Shown: piece after piece, positions 25,121-33,183 of the stretch | How positions within the stretch are numbered: the stretch's first letter is position 1 | Layout: each line of letters opens with the position of its first letter | NCBI GenBank assembly: GCA_900766735.1 | Contig: CAAFWO010000007.1 | Location: 1-64,000, forward strand | DNA: 64,000 bases | Direction: 5' to 3' | Source of the DNA: Clostridia bacterium | GTDB lineage: Bacteria > Bacillota > Clostridia > CAKSNL01 > HGM11501 | Made by a program: the position numbers and the translations under genes | Notes under the pieces: generated by a model | Told to the model about the DNA's origin: nothing | Seen by the model: only the letters and a program-made list of their open reading frames with translations | The model's database searches: none

Positions 25121-25312
25121 ATGACAAGAAATAAGAAGCTCGTACCTGAAGCAAAGGCTGCTCTTGATAAATTCAAGATGGAATGTGCTACAGAGGTAGG
25201 TGTAAACCTTAAGCAGGGTTACAATGGCGATCTTACCGCAAAAGAGAACGGTTCTGTCGGCGGTCAGATGGTTAAGAAGATGATCAAGTCTTACGAAGAA
25301 TCTATGAAGTAA
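25121..25312 (+). CDS. Alpha/beta-type small acid-soluble spore protein
   Basis: 63 residues. Contains the SASP signature: EAKAALDKFKMECATEVGV, where the germination protease would cut after the Glu, and the DNA-binding C-terminal part GYNGDLTAKENGSVGGQMVKKMI. Coats spore DNA and protects it from damage. Start at ATG 25121 after a perfect AGGAGGTG. Presumably transcribed by sigma-G in the forespore; no clear sigma-G promoter was picked out by eye. Confidence 0.95.
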   Translation: MTRNKKLVPEAKAALDKFKMECATEVGVNLKQGYNGDLTAKENGSVGGQMVKKMIKSYEESMK

Positions 25313-25335
25313 TTTAAGACAAAGTGTCTTATAAT

Positions 25336-25372
25336 AAAAACCTCCGCTTTGCATTGCATTGCGGAGATTTTT
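25336..25372 (+). terminator. SASP gene terminator
   Basis: CTCCGC/GCGGAG stem extended by A5/T5 arms with a 13-base loop. Confidence 0.75.
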
Positions 25373-25438
25373 ATTTGATCCGATTTCAGATTTTCGTTAA
25401 AGCAGCCTTTAAGAAACTTTTTTATCATAATACAACGG

Positions 25439-25510
25439 AAAAAAGCGAAGTCAAGCCGGAGGCGCTTTTTTGCAAAAAAGGACTGTTTTACTCTAAAAAC
25501 GGTCCTTTTT
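25439..25510 (+). terminator. Two further tandem terminator-like hairpins
   Basis: AAAAAAGCG/CGCTTTTTT (25439-25471) and AAAAAGGAC...GTCCTTTTT with an inner GTTTT/AAAAC stem (25475-25510) precede the ribokinase gene. They would insulate it from the SASP transcript. Confidence 0.65.
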
Positions 25511-25553
25511 ATTTGCCGTGAAATATGGTATACTCAAAATTAGGAGGGATGTT

Positions 25554-26788
25554 ATGAAGATTTTGAATTTCGGGTCGGCAAACCTTGACTATGTATACAG
25601 CCTCGACCATATCGTGGGTGAGGGAGAGACAGAAGAGAGCGAGGCGATGAACACTTTCGCCGGCGGCAAGGGGTTAAATCAGTCTGTCGCGGCGGCAAGA
25701 GCGGGAGCGAAGATTTATCACGCGGGATGCATCGGAAACGACGGGGAAATGCTTGTTAAAACGCTTTCGGAAAGCGGAGCAGACACATCGCTCATAAAGC
25801 GCGAGAACGAAAAAAACGGGCACGCGATAATCCAGGTCAGCAAAAACGGGGAAAACTCGATTTTCATCCATTCCGGAACAAATGCAATGATAGAAAAGGA
25901 TTACGTCGACAGCGTTTTATCGCACTTCGGCAAGGGCGACATCATTATTTTGCAGAACGAGATAAATGCGATTGATTACATCATCGACGCGGCGTATAAA
26001 AAGGAAATGTTTATAATCTTAAACCCTTCGCCGATGAACGAAAAAATATTCAAGCTTGATTTTAACAAGATTTCATGCCTTGTCGCAAACGAGGTGGAGA
26101 CAAAGACGATTTTTAAAAGCGACGATCTTAAGAGTATCGAAAAAAATGCGAAAAAGGAGTATCCCGGAATCAAGATCATGCTGACAAGGGGGGCGAGGGC
26201 TCGGTCTATATTGATTCGGACAAGGTTTATCACCAGAACGCGTTTATTGTCGACGCGGTAGACACGACCGCCGCGGGGGACGCGTTTATGGGTTATTTCG
26301 TGGCCGGTATAGCAGAGAAAAAGGATATTCGGGAGGTGTTAAAGACTGCCTCGGCCGCATCGGCGATCGCGGTGTCGCGCCCGGGTGCAGCACCGTCGAT
26401 TCCTTATATGAAAGAGGTCGCGGAAAAGATAGGAAAGATGGAGGAGCGCTATTCGCTCTCCGATCCTGAAGACATAAAAAAGCGGATCGAGAAATATGTT
26501 ATAAACAATATTGCCGACGTGACGCTCGCCAAAATGGCGGAGGAATTTAATTATTCATACTACACGATGAGAAACATCATAAAGATGAGCACGGGAAAGA
26601 GCTTTGTCCAATATGTTCAGGAGCTAAGGGTTCGCGAGGCGGCGAGGCTCATCGGGAGCACCGATATGTCAATATCCGGGATAACGAACGCGGTCGGCTA
26701 TGAAAATGAGAGCTTTTTCAGAAGAAAATTCAAAGAGTACTACGGCGTGACGCCGAAGGATTATAAAACAGAAAAGAAGGTTAAATAA
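25554..26788 (+). pseudogene. Ribokinase (PfkB) fused to AraC-type DNA-binding domain, frameshifted as sequenced
   Basis: The N-terminal 300 residues are a PfkB-family sugar kinase: NTFAGGKGLNQSVAAARAG (sugar site) and DTTAAGDAF (anion hole and catalytic Asp). Without a break in frame after this comes a complete AraC HTH domain (about 315-405: VTLAKMAEEFNYSYYTMRNIIKMSTGK, ISGITNAVGYENESFFRRKFKEYYGVTPKDY). The frame breaks at G6 (26188-26193); one more G, or a -1 slip on AGG GGG, gives TRGGEGSVYI and a 411-residue fusion. Good AGGAGGG start site. The stop overlaps the fsa ATG (TAATG), so kinase/regulator and aldolase are coupled. Confidence 0.8.
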
Positions 26789-27429
26789 TGAAAATTTTTA
26801 TTGACACGGCAAATGTGGATGAAATTCGTGAGATTGCAGAGCTCGGGATTCTTTCCGGCGTGACGACGAATCCCTCGCTCATCGCGAAAGAGGGCAGGGA
26901 TTTTCGCGAGGTCGTCGAAGAGATCACGAAAACAGTTGACGGACCGATCTCGGCCGAGGTCATAAGCCTTGACGCGGAGGGTATGGTGCGCGAGGCGCTG
27001 GAGCTTTCAAAGATACATAAAAACATTGTCATCAAGATCCCGATAACCAAAGAGGGATTAAAAGCTGTCTCCCGTCTTCACGAAAATGGGATCCGTACCA
27101 ACGTGACGCTTATTTTCAGCCCGGCACAGGCGCTTTTGGCCGCGAGAGCGGGGGCAAGCTTTGTCAGCCCGTTCATCGGAAGGCTTGACGACATCGCATC
27201 GGACGGAACGAAGCTTATCAGGACGATCGCGGATATATTCAGAGAACACAAAATTGACACAGAGATAATCGCGGCGAGCATAAGAGGTCCGGAGGACGTT
27301 ATCGAATCCGCCGTTGCCGGAGCGGACATTGCGACAGTGCCTTACGGCGTTATTAACAGAATGATATGCCATCCTCTGACCGATGCCGGAATAGCGAGGT
27401 TCTTGAAGGACTGGAAAAGCGTTAAATAG
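26788..27429 (+). CDS. fsa: Fructose-6-phosphate aldolase / transaldolase-like
   Basis: 213 residues, the short transaldolase type (TalC/Fsa). The string MKIFIDTANVDEIREIAELGILSGVTTNPSLI opens the barrel, and the Schiff-base Lys lies in NIVIKIPIT (about 85). It transfers or cleaves C3 units from sugar phosphates. Coupled to the ribokinase-AraC gene by a one-base overlap, which suggests use of a pentose or similar sugar entering the pentose-phosphate pool. Ended by a long perfect hairpin. Confidence 0.9.
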   Translation: MKIFIDTANVDEIREIAELGILSGVTTNPSLIAKEGRDFREVVEEITKTVDGPISAEVISLDAEGMVREALELSKIHKNIVIKIPITKEGLKAVSRLHENGIRTNVTLIFSPAQALLAARAGASFVSPFIGRLDDIASDGTKLIRTIADIFREHKIDTEIIAASIRGPEDVIESAVAGADIATVPYGVINRMICHPLTDAGIARFLKDWKSVK

Positions 27430-27468
27430 TAAAACAGCGGACTTAAAGTCCGCTGTTTTACTATTTAA
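27422..27468 (+). terminator. fsa terminator
   Basis: A stem of over 20 bp centred on GCGGACTTAAAGTCCGC, starting within the fsa stop region. Confidence 0.85.
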
Positions 27469-27471
27469 GCA

Positions 27472-27500
27472 TTGCTTTTTAGCCGCAAATGGTGTAGAAT
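27472..27500 (+). promoter_or_regulatory. Promoter of the nucleotidyltransferase gene
   Basis: TTGCTT (27472), 17 bases, TAGAAT (27495). Confidence 0.5.
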
Positions 27501-27536
27501 ATATATTGAAGTTTTTTTCATCGGGAGGGCAGAAAA

Positions 27537-28700
27537 GTGGAAAATGCGGCAAAAGAGATGATGAGGCTGATAACAAGCGAAATAACCGGCGAAAAGGTCT
27601 CATCGCACTATGACGAAAAAGAGTTATCGGAGCTTTATGTGCTCTCGAAGTCTCACGATATGGCGCACCTCGTCGGCAGTGCCTTAAAGAAAAACGGCCT
27701 TTTGGAGGACGGGGAGAACAAAAAGGCGTTTGAAAAGGCGATATTTACGGCGGTCTACCGTAACGGGAAAATGGTATATGAGCTTGAAAACATTAAAAAG
27801 TGTTTAAGCGAGAAAAATATTCCGTTCATTTTATTAAAGGGCGCAGTATTAATGGACTATTACCCCGAGTCATGGATGCGCACAAGCTCGGACATCGACG
27901 TTTTGGTGCATTATGACGATCTTTTGCCGGCGGCGGACGCACTGGCGGCTCTTTTCGGGTGCTCGTATAAGCCGAAGGGATCGCACGATATTCAGTTCGT
28001 TTCGAATAACGGCGTGCATGTGGAGCTCCACTACAGGCTTGTTGAGGAAAACCACGCGGCGGACGCGGAAAAGCCGCTTGCAAAGGTGTGGGAGCATGCC
28101 GTGAAAAAGGGCGGTACGAGCGAGTGCGCCCTGACAGAGGAAATGTTTTATTATTACCATATTGCGCATATGGCAAAGCATATTATGAACGGCGGTTGCG
28201 GAATCAGGCCGCTTTTGGATCTTTATATATTAAACGGAAGAAAAGCATATAATGAGAAAAAAGAGGAAAAGCTTCTTTCCGAGGGTGGACTTTTAACATT
28301 TAACGAAACGGCAAAATCACTTACTTTAATGTGGTTTGGTGAAGGAGAGGGAACGTATATGGCAAAAAAGCTCGGGGAATATCTTGTTTTGGGCGGAATA
28401 TACGGAAATATGGACAACAAGGTGCTTTTCGGACAGACAAAAAGGGGCGGCGGCAAGTTAAAATACGCGCTTACGAGAATCTGGCTTCCTTATGAAACAA
28501 TGCGTTTTTTCTATCCGACGCTGGACGGAAAAAAGGCGCTCCTTCCCGTCTATGAGGTTATTCGATGGTTCAGGCTAATCTTTCTCGGCGGATTTAAAAG
28601 AAGCATAAATGAGCTTAAGATAAATTCGGAGATAGACAAAGAGTCGGCAGGAAATGCGAAGGAGCTTTTGGAGGGTCTCGGACTTGTTAAAAAGAAATAG
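27537..28700 (+). CDS. Nucleotidyltransferase family protein (NTP_transf_5-like)
   Basis: 387 residues, similar to the uncharacterised nucleotidyltransferase family PF14907. The catalytic-type region is IPFILLKGAVLMDYYPESWMRTSSDIDVLV (about 96-125) with acidic pair DID, and VHVELHYRL contributes a third acid. Members occur in polysaccharide or antibiotic loci; the nucleotide acceptor is unknown. GTG start after GGGAGGG. It is a single-gene unit with its own promoter, with no glycosyltransferases nearby. Confidence 0.78.
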   Translation: MENAAKEMMRLITSEITGEKVSSHYDEKELSELYVLSKSHDMAHLVGSALKKNGLLEDGENKKAFEKAIFTAVYRNGKMVYELENIKKCLSEKNIPFILLKGAVLMDYYPESWMRTSSDIDVLVHYDDLLPAADALAALFGCSYKPKGSHDIQFVSNNGVHVELHYRLVEENHAADAEKPLAKVWEHAVKKGGTSECALTEEMFYYYHIAHMAKHIMNGGCGIRPLLDLYILNGRKAYNEKKEEKLLSEGGLLTFNETAKSLTLMWFGEGEGTYMAKKLGEYLVLGGIYGNMDNKVLFGQTKRGGGKLKYALTRIWLPYETMRFFYPTLDGKKALLPVYEVIRWFRLIFLGGFKRSINELKINSEIDKESAGNAKELLEGLGLVKKK

Positions 28701-28723
28701 AGTGAAAAAAGTGCAAATTTTTG

Positions 28724-28752
28724 TTGCGTAAACAGCAATTTTGTGTTATAAT
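28724..28752 (+). promoter_or_regulatory. queT promoter
   Basis: TTGCGT (28724), 17 bases, TATAAT (28747). No preQ1 riboswitch was recognised in the roughly 30-base leader. Confidence 0.6.
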
Positions 28753-28785
28753 AGACTGAACATGTATAAACGGAGTGATACAAAA

Positions 28786-29283
28786 ATGAAGAAAAAATCT
28801 GAGATAATCGCGCGGTCGGCAATCACAGCCGCGCTTTATGTTGTGTTGACACTTTTGAGCTATCCCTTATCATACAATATGATACAGTTTCGCGTTTCGG
28901 AATTGATGACGCTTTTGGTCTGGTTTGACCCGTCGTATATTCCGGGGCTTTTGATAGGCTGTGCCCTTGCCAACCTTTTCGGAACAGGCGGAATGATCGA
29001 CGTGGTGTTCGGAACGCTTGCAAGCGCGTTTGCGTTCCTTTTGATGTATTTTTTAAGAAAAATAAAAAACGAAAAGCTGAGCCTTTTCTTATCGAGCCTT
29101 TGCCCGGCGCTTTCCTCATTTATCATCGCACTGGAAATGCGCTTTGCAACGGGAGCTAAGGAGAGCTTCTGGCTTTGGTTTATGTATATTGCGATCGGCG
29201 AGCTGACGGTGGTGACTTTAGCCGGCTGTCCGCTTGCCATGTATCTTAAAAAGAAATATTTAAAGAAAAAGGAAGGTAGGTAA
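28786..29283 (+). CDS. queT: QueT transporter family protein
   Basis: 165 residues, five or six membrane helices, resembling the S component of ECF transporters for queuosine precursors (VSELMTLLVWFDPSYIPGLLIGCALANLFG). It would deliver preQ1 or queuine for tRNA modification together with a shared ECF energy module not in this window. Start ATG 28786 after GGAG. Two bases separate it from glmM. Confidence 0.85.
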   Translation: MKKKSEIIARSAITAALYVVLTLLSYPLSYNMIQFRVSELMTLLVWFDPSYIPGLLIGCALANLFGTGGMIDVVFGTLASAFAFLLMYFLRKIKNEKLSLFLSSLCPALSSFIIALEMRFATGAKESFWLWFMYIAIGELTVVTLAGCPLAMYLKKKYLKKKEGR

Positions 29284-29284
29284 A

Positions 29285-30640
29285 ATGGGAAGGCTTTTCG
29301 GAACAGACGGTGTCAGAGGTATTGCAAACTCAAAAGAGCTTGACGCTCAGATGGCGTATAACTTAGGCAGAGCCGGTTCTTTCATTCTATCAAAAGAAAA
29401 TAATCATCAAAGTGTTATATTGGTGGGAAAAGATACAAGAGCCTCCGGCGATATGCTCGAGGCGGCCTTGATTGCCGGCATCTGCTCGACGGGAGCAAAG
29501 GCAGTGCGCCTTGGCGTTATTCCCACACCGGCGGTTGCATATCTTGCAAGAAAATTGAATGCGGACGCAGGCGTCGTTATTTCGGCGTCGCACAATCCGT
29601 TTGAATTTAACGGGATCAAGTTTTTCAACAACGAAGGCTATAAATTAAACGACGCGATAGAAGATGAGATCGAGGCCATAATCGCGAATGATATGGAGGG
29701 CGTTCCCGCTCCCGTTGCAGGTGACATCGGCAGGGTCGAGGAGATGGATTCGGCGGCCGAGGAGTATGTTAAGTTTGCTATCGGCGCGTCGACGGTGAGA
29801 CTTTCCGGAATGAAGATCGCACTCGATACGGCGTGCGGAGCTTCAAGCTTCACGAGCCCTGAAGCATTCAGCCGCCTGGGAGCGGAGGTTTTAACCATCC
29901 ACAACGATCCGGACGGAATAAATATTAACTCAGGCTGCGGTTCGACGCATATGGAGAGCCTTTGCGAATTCGTTGTTAAAAACGGATGCGATCTGGGACT
30001 CGCGTTTGACGGAGACGCGGACAGAATGCTCGCGGTCGACGAGAACGGAAAAGTGGTTGACGGTGACGAGATCATGGCGATAGCGGCGCTTTACTTAAAG
30101 GAAAGAGGGAGACTTAATAAAAATGCCGTTGTTGCGACGGTTATGAGCAATTTGGGACTTTCCATTTTCGGCAACGAGAACGGAATAACCGTGCCCAAGA
30201 CCAAGGTCGGCGACAGATATGTGCTTGAGGAGATGTTAAAAGAGGGCTATTCTATCGGCGGCGAGCAGTCCGGCCACATCATCATGCTTGACTATAACAC
30301 GACGGGAGACGGGCTTGTTTCCGCGATCGTGCTCTCATCGATAGTAAAAGAGTCCGGAAAGACGCTTTCCGAGCTCTCAAAAGTTATAAAGATACTTCCG
30401 CAGTCGCTCTTTAACGCGAAGCTTGCGGACAAGGATAAAAAGGACATCTGGCAGACCGATGAGGAGATCGTATCGCTCATCGAGGAGACGAAGACCGCGC
30501 TTTCCGGATCGGGCAGAGTGCTCATCCGCCCGTCGGGAACAGAGCCCTTGATCCGCGTTATGATAGAGGGCTCCGACCAGGAGATGATCGACTCATATTG
30601 CCGCCGCATCGCGGAGCTTATCGAAAGCAAGGCGAGATAA
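29285..30640 (+). CDS. glmM: Phosphoglucosamine mutase
   Basis: 451 residues, full length. Phosphoserine loop ISASHNPFEFNG with Ser102, metal loop DGDADR (242-247), sugar loop GGEQSGHI and phosphate loop RPSGTEPLIRVM. Converts glucosamine-6-phosphate to glucosamine-1-phosphate for peptidoglycan synthesis. AGGTAGGT start site; the stop overlaps the ATG of the next gene. Confidence 0.96.
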   Translation: MGRLFGTDGVRGIANSKELDAQMAYNLGRAGSFILSKENNHQSVILVGKDTRASGDMLEAALIAGICSTGAKAVRLGVIPTPAVAYLARKLNADAGVVISASHNPFEFNGIKFFNNEGYKLNDAIEDEIEAIIANDMEGVPAPVAGDIGRVEEMDSAAEEYVKFAIGASTVRLSGMKIALDTACGASSFTSPEAFSRLGAEVLTIHNDPDGININSGCGSTHMESLCEFVVKNGCDLGLAFDGDADRMLAVDENGKVVDGDEIMAIAALYLKERGRLNKNAVVATVMSNLGLSIFGNENGITVPKTKVGDRYVLEEMLKEGYSIGGEQSGHIIMLDYNTTGDGLVSAIVLSSIVKESGKTLSELSKVIKILPQSLFNAKLADKDKKDIWQTDEEIVSLIEETKTALSGSGRVLIRPSGTEPLIRVMIEGSDQEMIDSYCRRIAELIESKAR

Positions 30641-31677
30641 TGGACAGATGCGAGCGCCTTTTAGCAAAGGCGGAAAAACCGTGCCTTGTGACATCGGACG
30701 AAAATGTGTTTTACTTTTCCGGCTTCACGGGGGGAGACAGCTTTCTTCTGATCGCGGATAATTTCCGCGGGATATTCACAGATACGCGCTACACCCTCCA
30801 GGCAAAGGAGGAGGCAAAGGGCTTTAAGGTATATGATGCCGACGCTTTGGGAAACCTTAAAAAGGTGGTGTCAGACCTTGGTATAAAAGAGGTCGGCATC
30901 GAAGAGGAGCATATGACCGTCGCCGAGATGGCGCGCTTCACATCATTTTTAAGCTTTTTCCCGGCAGGAAAGTATATTAATGAATTAAGAGCGGTCAAGG
31001 ACGATGCGGAGCTTGATAAGATAAGAGAATCGGAAAAGCTTTCCGAGGCAGCGTTTATGCATTTTGTAAATAACGCGTATGTCGGAATGACAGAGCTTCG
31101 CGCTGCGTGCCTTATCGAGAGCTATATGAGGGAGAACGGTGCGAAAAAGACGTCGTTTGACACAATCGTAGCCTCCGGAAAATACGGGGCGATGCCGCAC
31201 GCGACAGCTTCCGACAGGGTGATTGAGGAAGGACAGATGGCGGTGTGCGACTTTGGGTGCATGCTCTCGGGCTATGCTTCGGATATGACAAGAACGGTCG
31301 GATTCGGAAAAGTTCCGGACTTTGAGAAAGAAATTTACGGAGTCGTTTTGGCCGCGCATAATAGAGCTCTCTCGTCGGTCCGCGAGGGCGTGACGGGAAA
31401 AGAGGTCGACAAGGCGGCGAGGGATGTAATAGCCGATGCCGGGTATGAAGAATATTTCATTCATTCGACGGGGCACGGAGTCGGACTTTTTATTCACGAA
31501 TCGCCGACGGCGTCTGCAAGGTCGGAGGTTTTGCTAAAAGAGAATATGACGCTCACGATAGAGCCCGGCATCTATATTCCGGAGCGCTTCGGAGTCAGGA
31601 TCGAGGATCTCACGATCGTTAAAAAGGACGGGTGCGAGGACTTAAACAAAGTCACGAAAGAGCTTATTTTGATATAG
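30640..31677 (+). CDS. M24 family Xaa-Pro peptidase
   Basis: 345 residues. N-terminal creatinase-like domain (about 1-115) and C-terminal pita-bread metallopeptidase domain with metal ligands in CDFGCMLSGYASDMTRT, HSTGHGVGLFIHE, TIEPGIYI and RIEDL. Releases N-terminal residues next to proline. Start placed at ATG 30640, overlapping glmM's TAA as TAATG. Usually found upstream of efp, as here. Confidence 0.92.
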   Translation: MDRCERLLAKAEKPCLVTSDENVFYFSGFTGGDSFLLIADNFRGIFTDTRYTLQAKEEAKGFKVYDADALGNLKKVVSDLGIKEVGIEEEHMTVAEMARFTSFLSFFPAGKYINELRAVKDDAELDKIRESEKLSEAAFMHFVNNAYVGMTELRAACLIESYMRENGAKKTSFDTIVASGKYGAMPHATASDRVIEEGQMAVCDFGCMLSGYASDMTRTVGFGKVPDFEKEIYGVVLAAHNRALSSVREGVTGKEVDKAARDVIADAGYEEYFIHSTGHGVGLFIHESPTASARSEVLLKENMTLTIEPGIYIPERFGVRIEDLTIVKKDGCEDLNKVTKELILI

Positions 31678-31702
31678 ACTTTGGAAAAATTTAAAAAAAG
31701 AC

Positions 31703-31731
31703 TTGAAATTCTCTTGAGTTTATTATACAAT
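31703..31731 (+). promoter_or_regulatory. efp promoter
   Basis: TTGAAA (31703), 17 bases, TACAAT (31726). Confidence 0.6.
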
Positions 31732-31765
31732 ATAAAAGAGATATTTTAAGAAAGGATGATAACCA

Positions 31766-32323
31766 ATGATATCTGCAGGTGAATTCAGAAACGGCGTTAC
31801 ATTTGAAATGGACGGTAACGTATATCGTATAATAGAGTTCCAGCACGTAAAACCCGGAAAGGGCGCGGCATTCGTTCGCACAAAAATCAGAAATGTTATT
31901 TCCGGCGGTGTGGTTGAGAAGACCTTTAACCCCACTGAGAAATTTGAGAAGGCACACATCGAGAGAAAAGAGATGCAGTACCTTTATTCCGACGGTGATC
32001 TTTTCTATTTCATGGATCCCGAGACTTATGAGCAGGAGCCTTTGGGACAGGACACACTCGGAGACGCGCTTAAGTTCGTTAAGGAGAACGACACCGTGAC
32101 GATTCTTTCCTATAAGGGAAATGTTTTCGCGGTTGAGCCTCAGAACTTCGTTACTCTTGAGATCACGGCGACAGAGCCCGGCTTTAAGGGAGATACGACG
32201 ACTAATGTTATGAAGCCCGCGACGGTTGAGACCGGCGCTGAGGTTGCTGTTCCCCTCTTTATCGAGATCGGCGATAAGATCAGAATCGATACGAGAACCG
32301 GAGAGTACATGGAAAGAGCATAA
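31766..32323 (+). CDS. efp: Elongation factor P
   Basis: 185 residues with KOW-like domain and two OB folds. The tip loop HVKPGKGAAF has Lys32 at the position that is modified in many bacteria; C-terminal GDKIRIDTRTGEYMERA is the EF-P signature. Rescues ribosomes stalled at consecutive prolines. AAAGGATG site upstream. Confidence 0.97.
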   Translation: MISAGEFRNGVTFEMDGNVYRIIEFQHVKPGKGAAFVRTKIRNVISGGVVEKTFNPTEKFEKAHIERKEMQYLYSDGDLFYFMDPETYEQEPLGQDTLGDALKFVKENDTVTILSYKGNVFAVEPQNFVTLEITATEPGFKGDTTTNVMKPATVETGAEVAVPLFIEIGDKIRIDTRTGEYMERA

Positions 32324-32369
32324 TTTCGTTCTTTATATGGTACAATATTTACCGACAGGAGGTATAGTT

Positions 32370-32783
32370 ATGAGTTATTTAACAGAAAAAGCACAGTATT
32401 TGAAAGGTCTTGCGGACGGAATGAAGCTTGACAAGGAGACAAACGAGGGCAAGCTTTTCTCCGCAATTTTGGAAATGCTTGAAGACACGGCGCTCGCTAT
32501 GGAAGAGGTCGTTGATATTCAGGACGAGATGCAGGAGCAGTTAAATGAGGTTGACGAGGATCTTGCCGATGTTGAAGACGAGATCTATGGCGACGACGAG
32601 GACGACGATTTTTATGACTGTGACGATGAGGGCATTTTTATGACCTGCCCCAAGTGCGGAGACGACATCTATGTTGAGTATGACGCGATAAGCGACGACT
32701 GCACCGTTACATGCCCCAACTGCGGCGAAGAAATCGAGATCGAATGCGATTGCGATTGCGAAGAGTGCGGCAAAGAAGAATAA
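32370..32783 (+). CDS. CD1247-type protein with zinc ribbon tail
   Basis: 137 residues. The N-terminus (MSYLTEKAQYLKGLADGMKL) matches the clostridial CD1247 N-terminal domain family. An acidic middle follows, then a zinc-ribbon-like tail (CPKCGDDI...CPNCGEEI) and a Cys-rich end (CDCDCEECG). Function unknown. Start ATG 32370 after AGGAGG. The family often lies next to efp in Clostridia. Confidence 0.8.
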   Translation: MSYLTEKAQYLKGLADGMKLDKETNEGKLFSAILEMLEDTALAMEEVVDIQDEMQEQLNEVDEDLADVEDEIYGDDEDDDFYDCDDEGIFMTCPKCGDDIYVEYDAISDDCTVTCPNCGEEIEIECDCDCEECGKEE

Positions 32784-32795
32784 AAATTACTTTTG

Positions 32796-32828
32796 TCACG
32801 CCCGCACATGTGCGGGCGTGATTTTTTT
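32796..32828 (+). terminator. Terminator, perfect 26-nt palindrome
   Basis: TCACGCCCGCACATGTGCGG and the remaining GCGTGA form a perfect stem, followed by T7. Confidence 0.85.
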
Positions 32829-32837
32829 GAGGTTGAC

Positions 32838-33176
32838 ATGAACATTCAGATATTCGGAAAATCAAAGTGCTTTGACACGAAAAAGGCGGAGAGGTATTTT
32901 AAGGAACGCAGAATAAAATATCAGCTTATCGATCTGGTCCGCTATTCGATGAGCAAGGGCGAATATAACTCCGTGAAATCCGCGCTCGGCGGATTTGACG
33001 CGCTGATTGACAAAAATTCAAAGGCATATAAAGATCACTATATCGAATATAAAAAGAGTGACGCGGTAGAAGAGGAGCTTTTGGAATATCCCGAGCTTTT
33101 CAAAACGCCGATCGTCAGGAACGGAAAACAGGCGACGGTTGGCTATGCCCCCGAAGTCTGGAAAACATGGGAGTGA
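32838..33176 (+). CDS. ArsC/Spx family thioredoxin-fold protein
   Basis: 112 residues. IQIFGKSKCFDTKKAERYFKERRIKYQ is the ArsC/Spx N-terminus with a single active Cys (residue 10) and no CxxC; C-terminal LFKTPIVRNGKQATVGY is typical of the fold. It is probably a redox-sensitive reductase-like protein or an Spx-like regulator. GAGGTTGAC site. The next gene starts seven bases after its stop. Confidence 0.8.
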   Translation: MNIQIFGKSKCFDTKKAERYFKERRIKYQLIDLVRYSMSKGEYNSVKSALGGFDALIDKNSKAYKDHYIEYKKSDAVEEELLEYPELFKTPIVRNGKQATVGYAPEVWKTWE

Positions 33177-33183
33177 TAAAAAT

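Noticed and set aside
28700..28785. preQ1 riboswitch upstream of queT
   Set aside because: The leader is very short and lacks the expected pseudoknot sequences.
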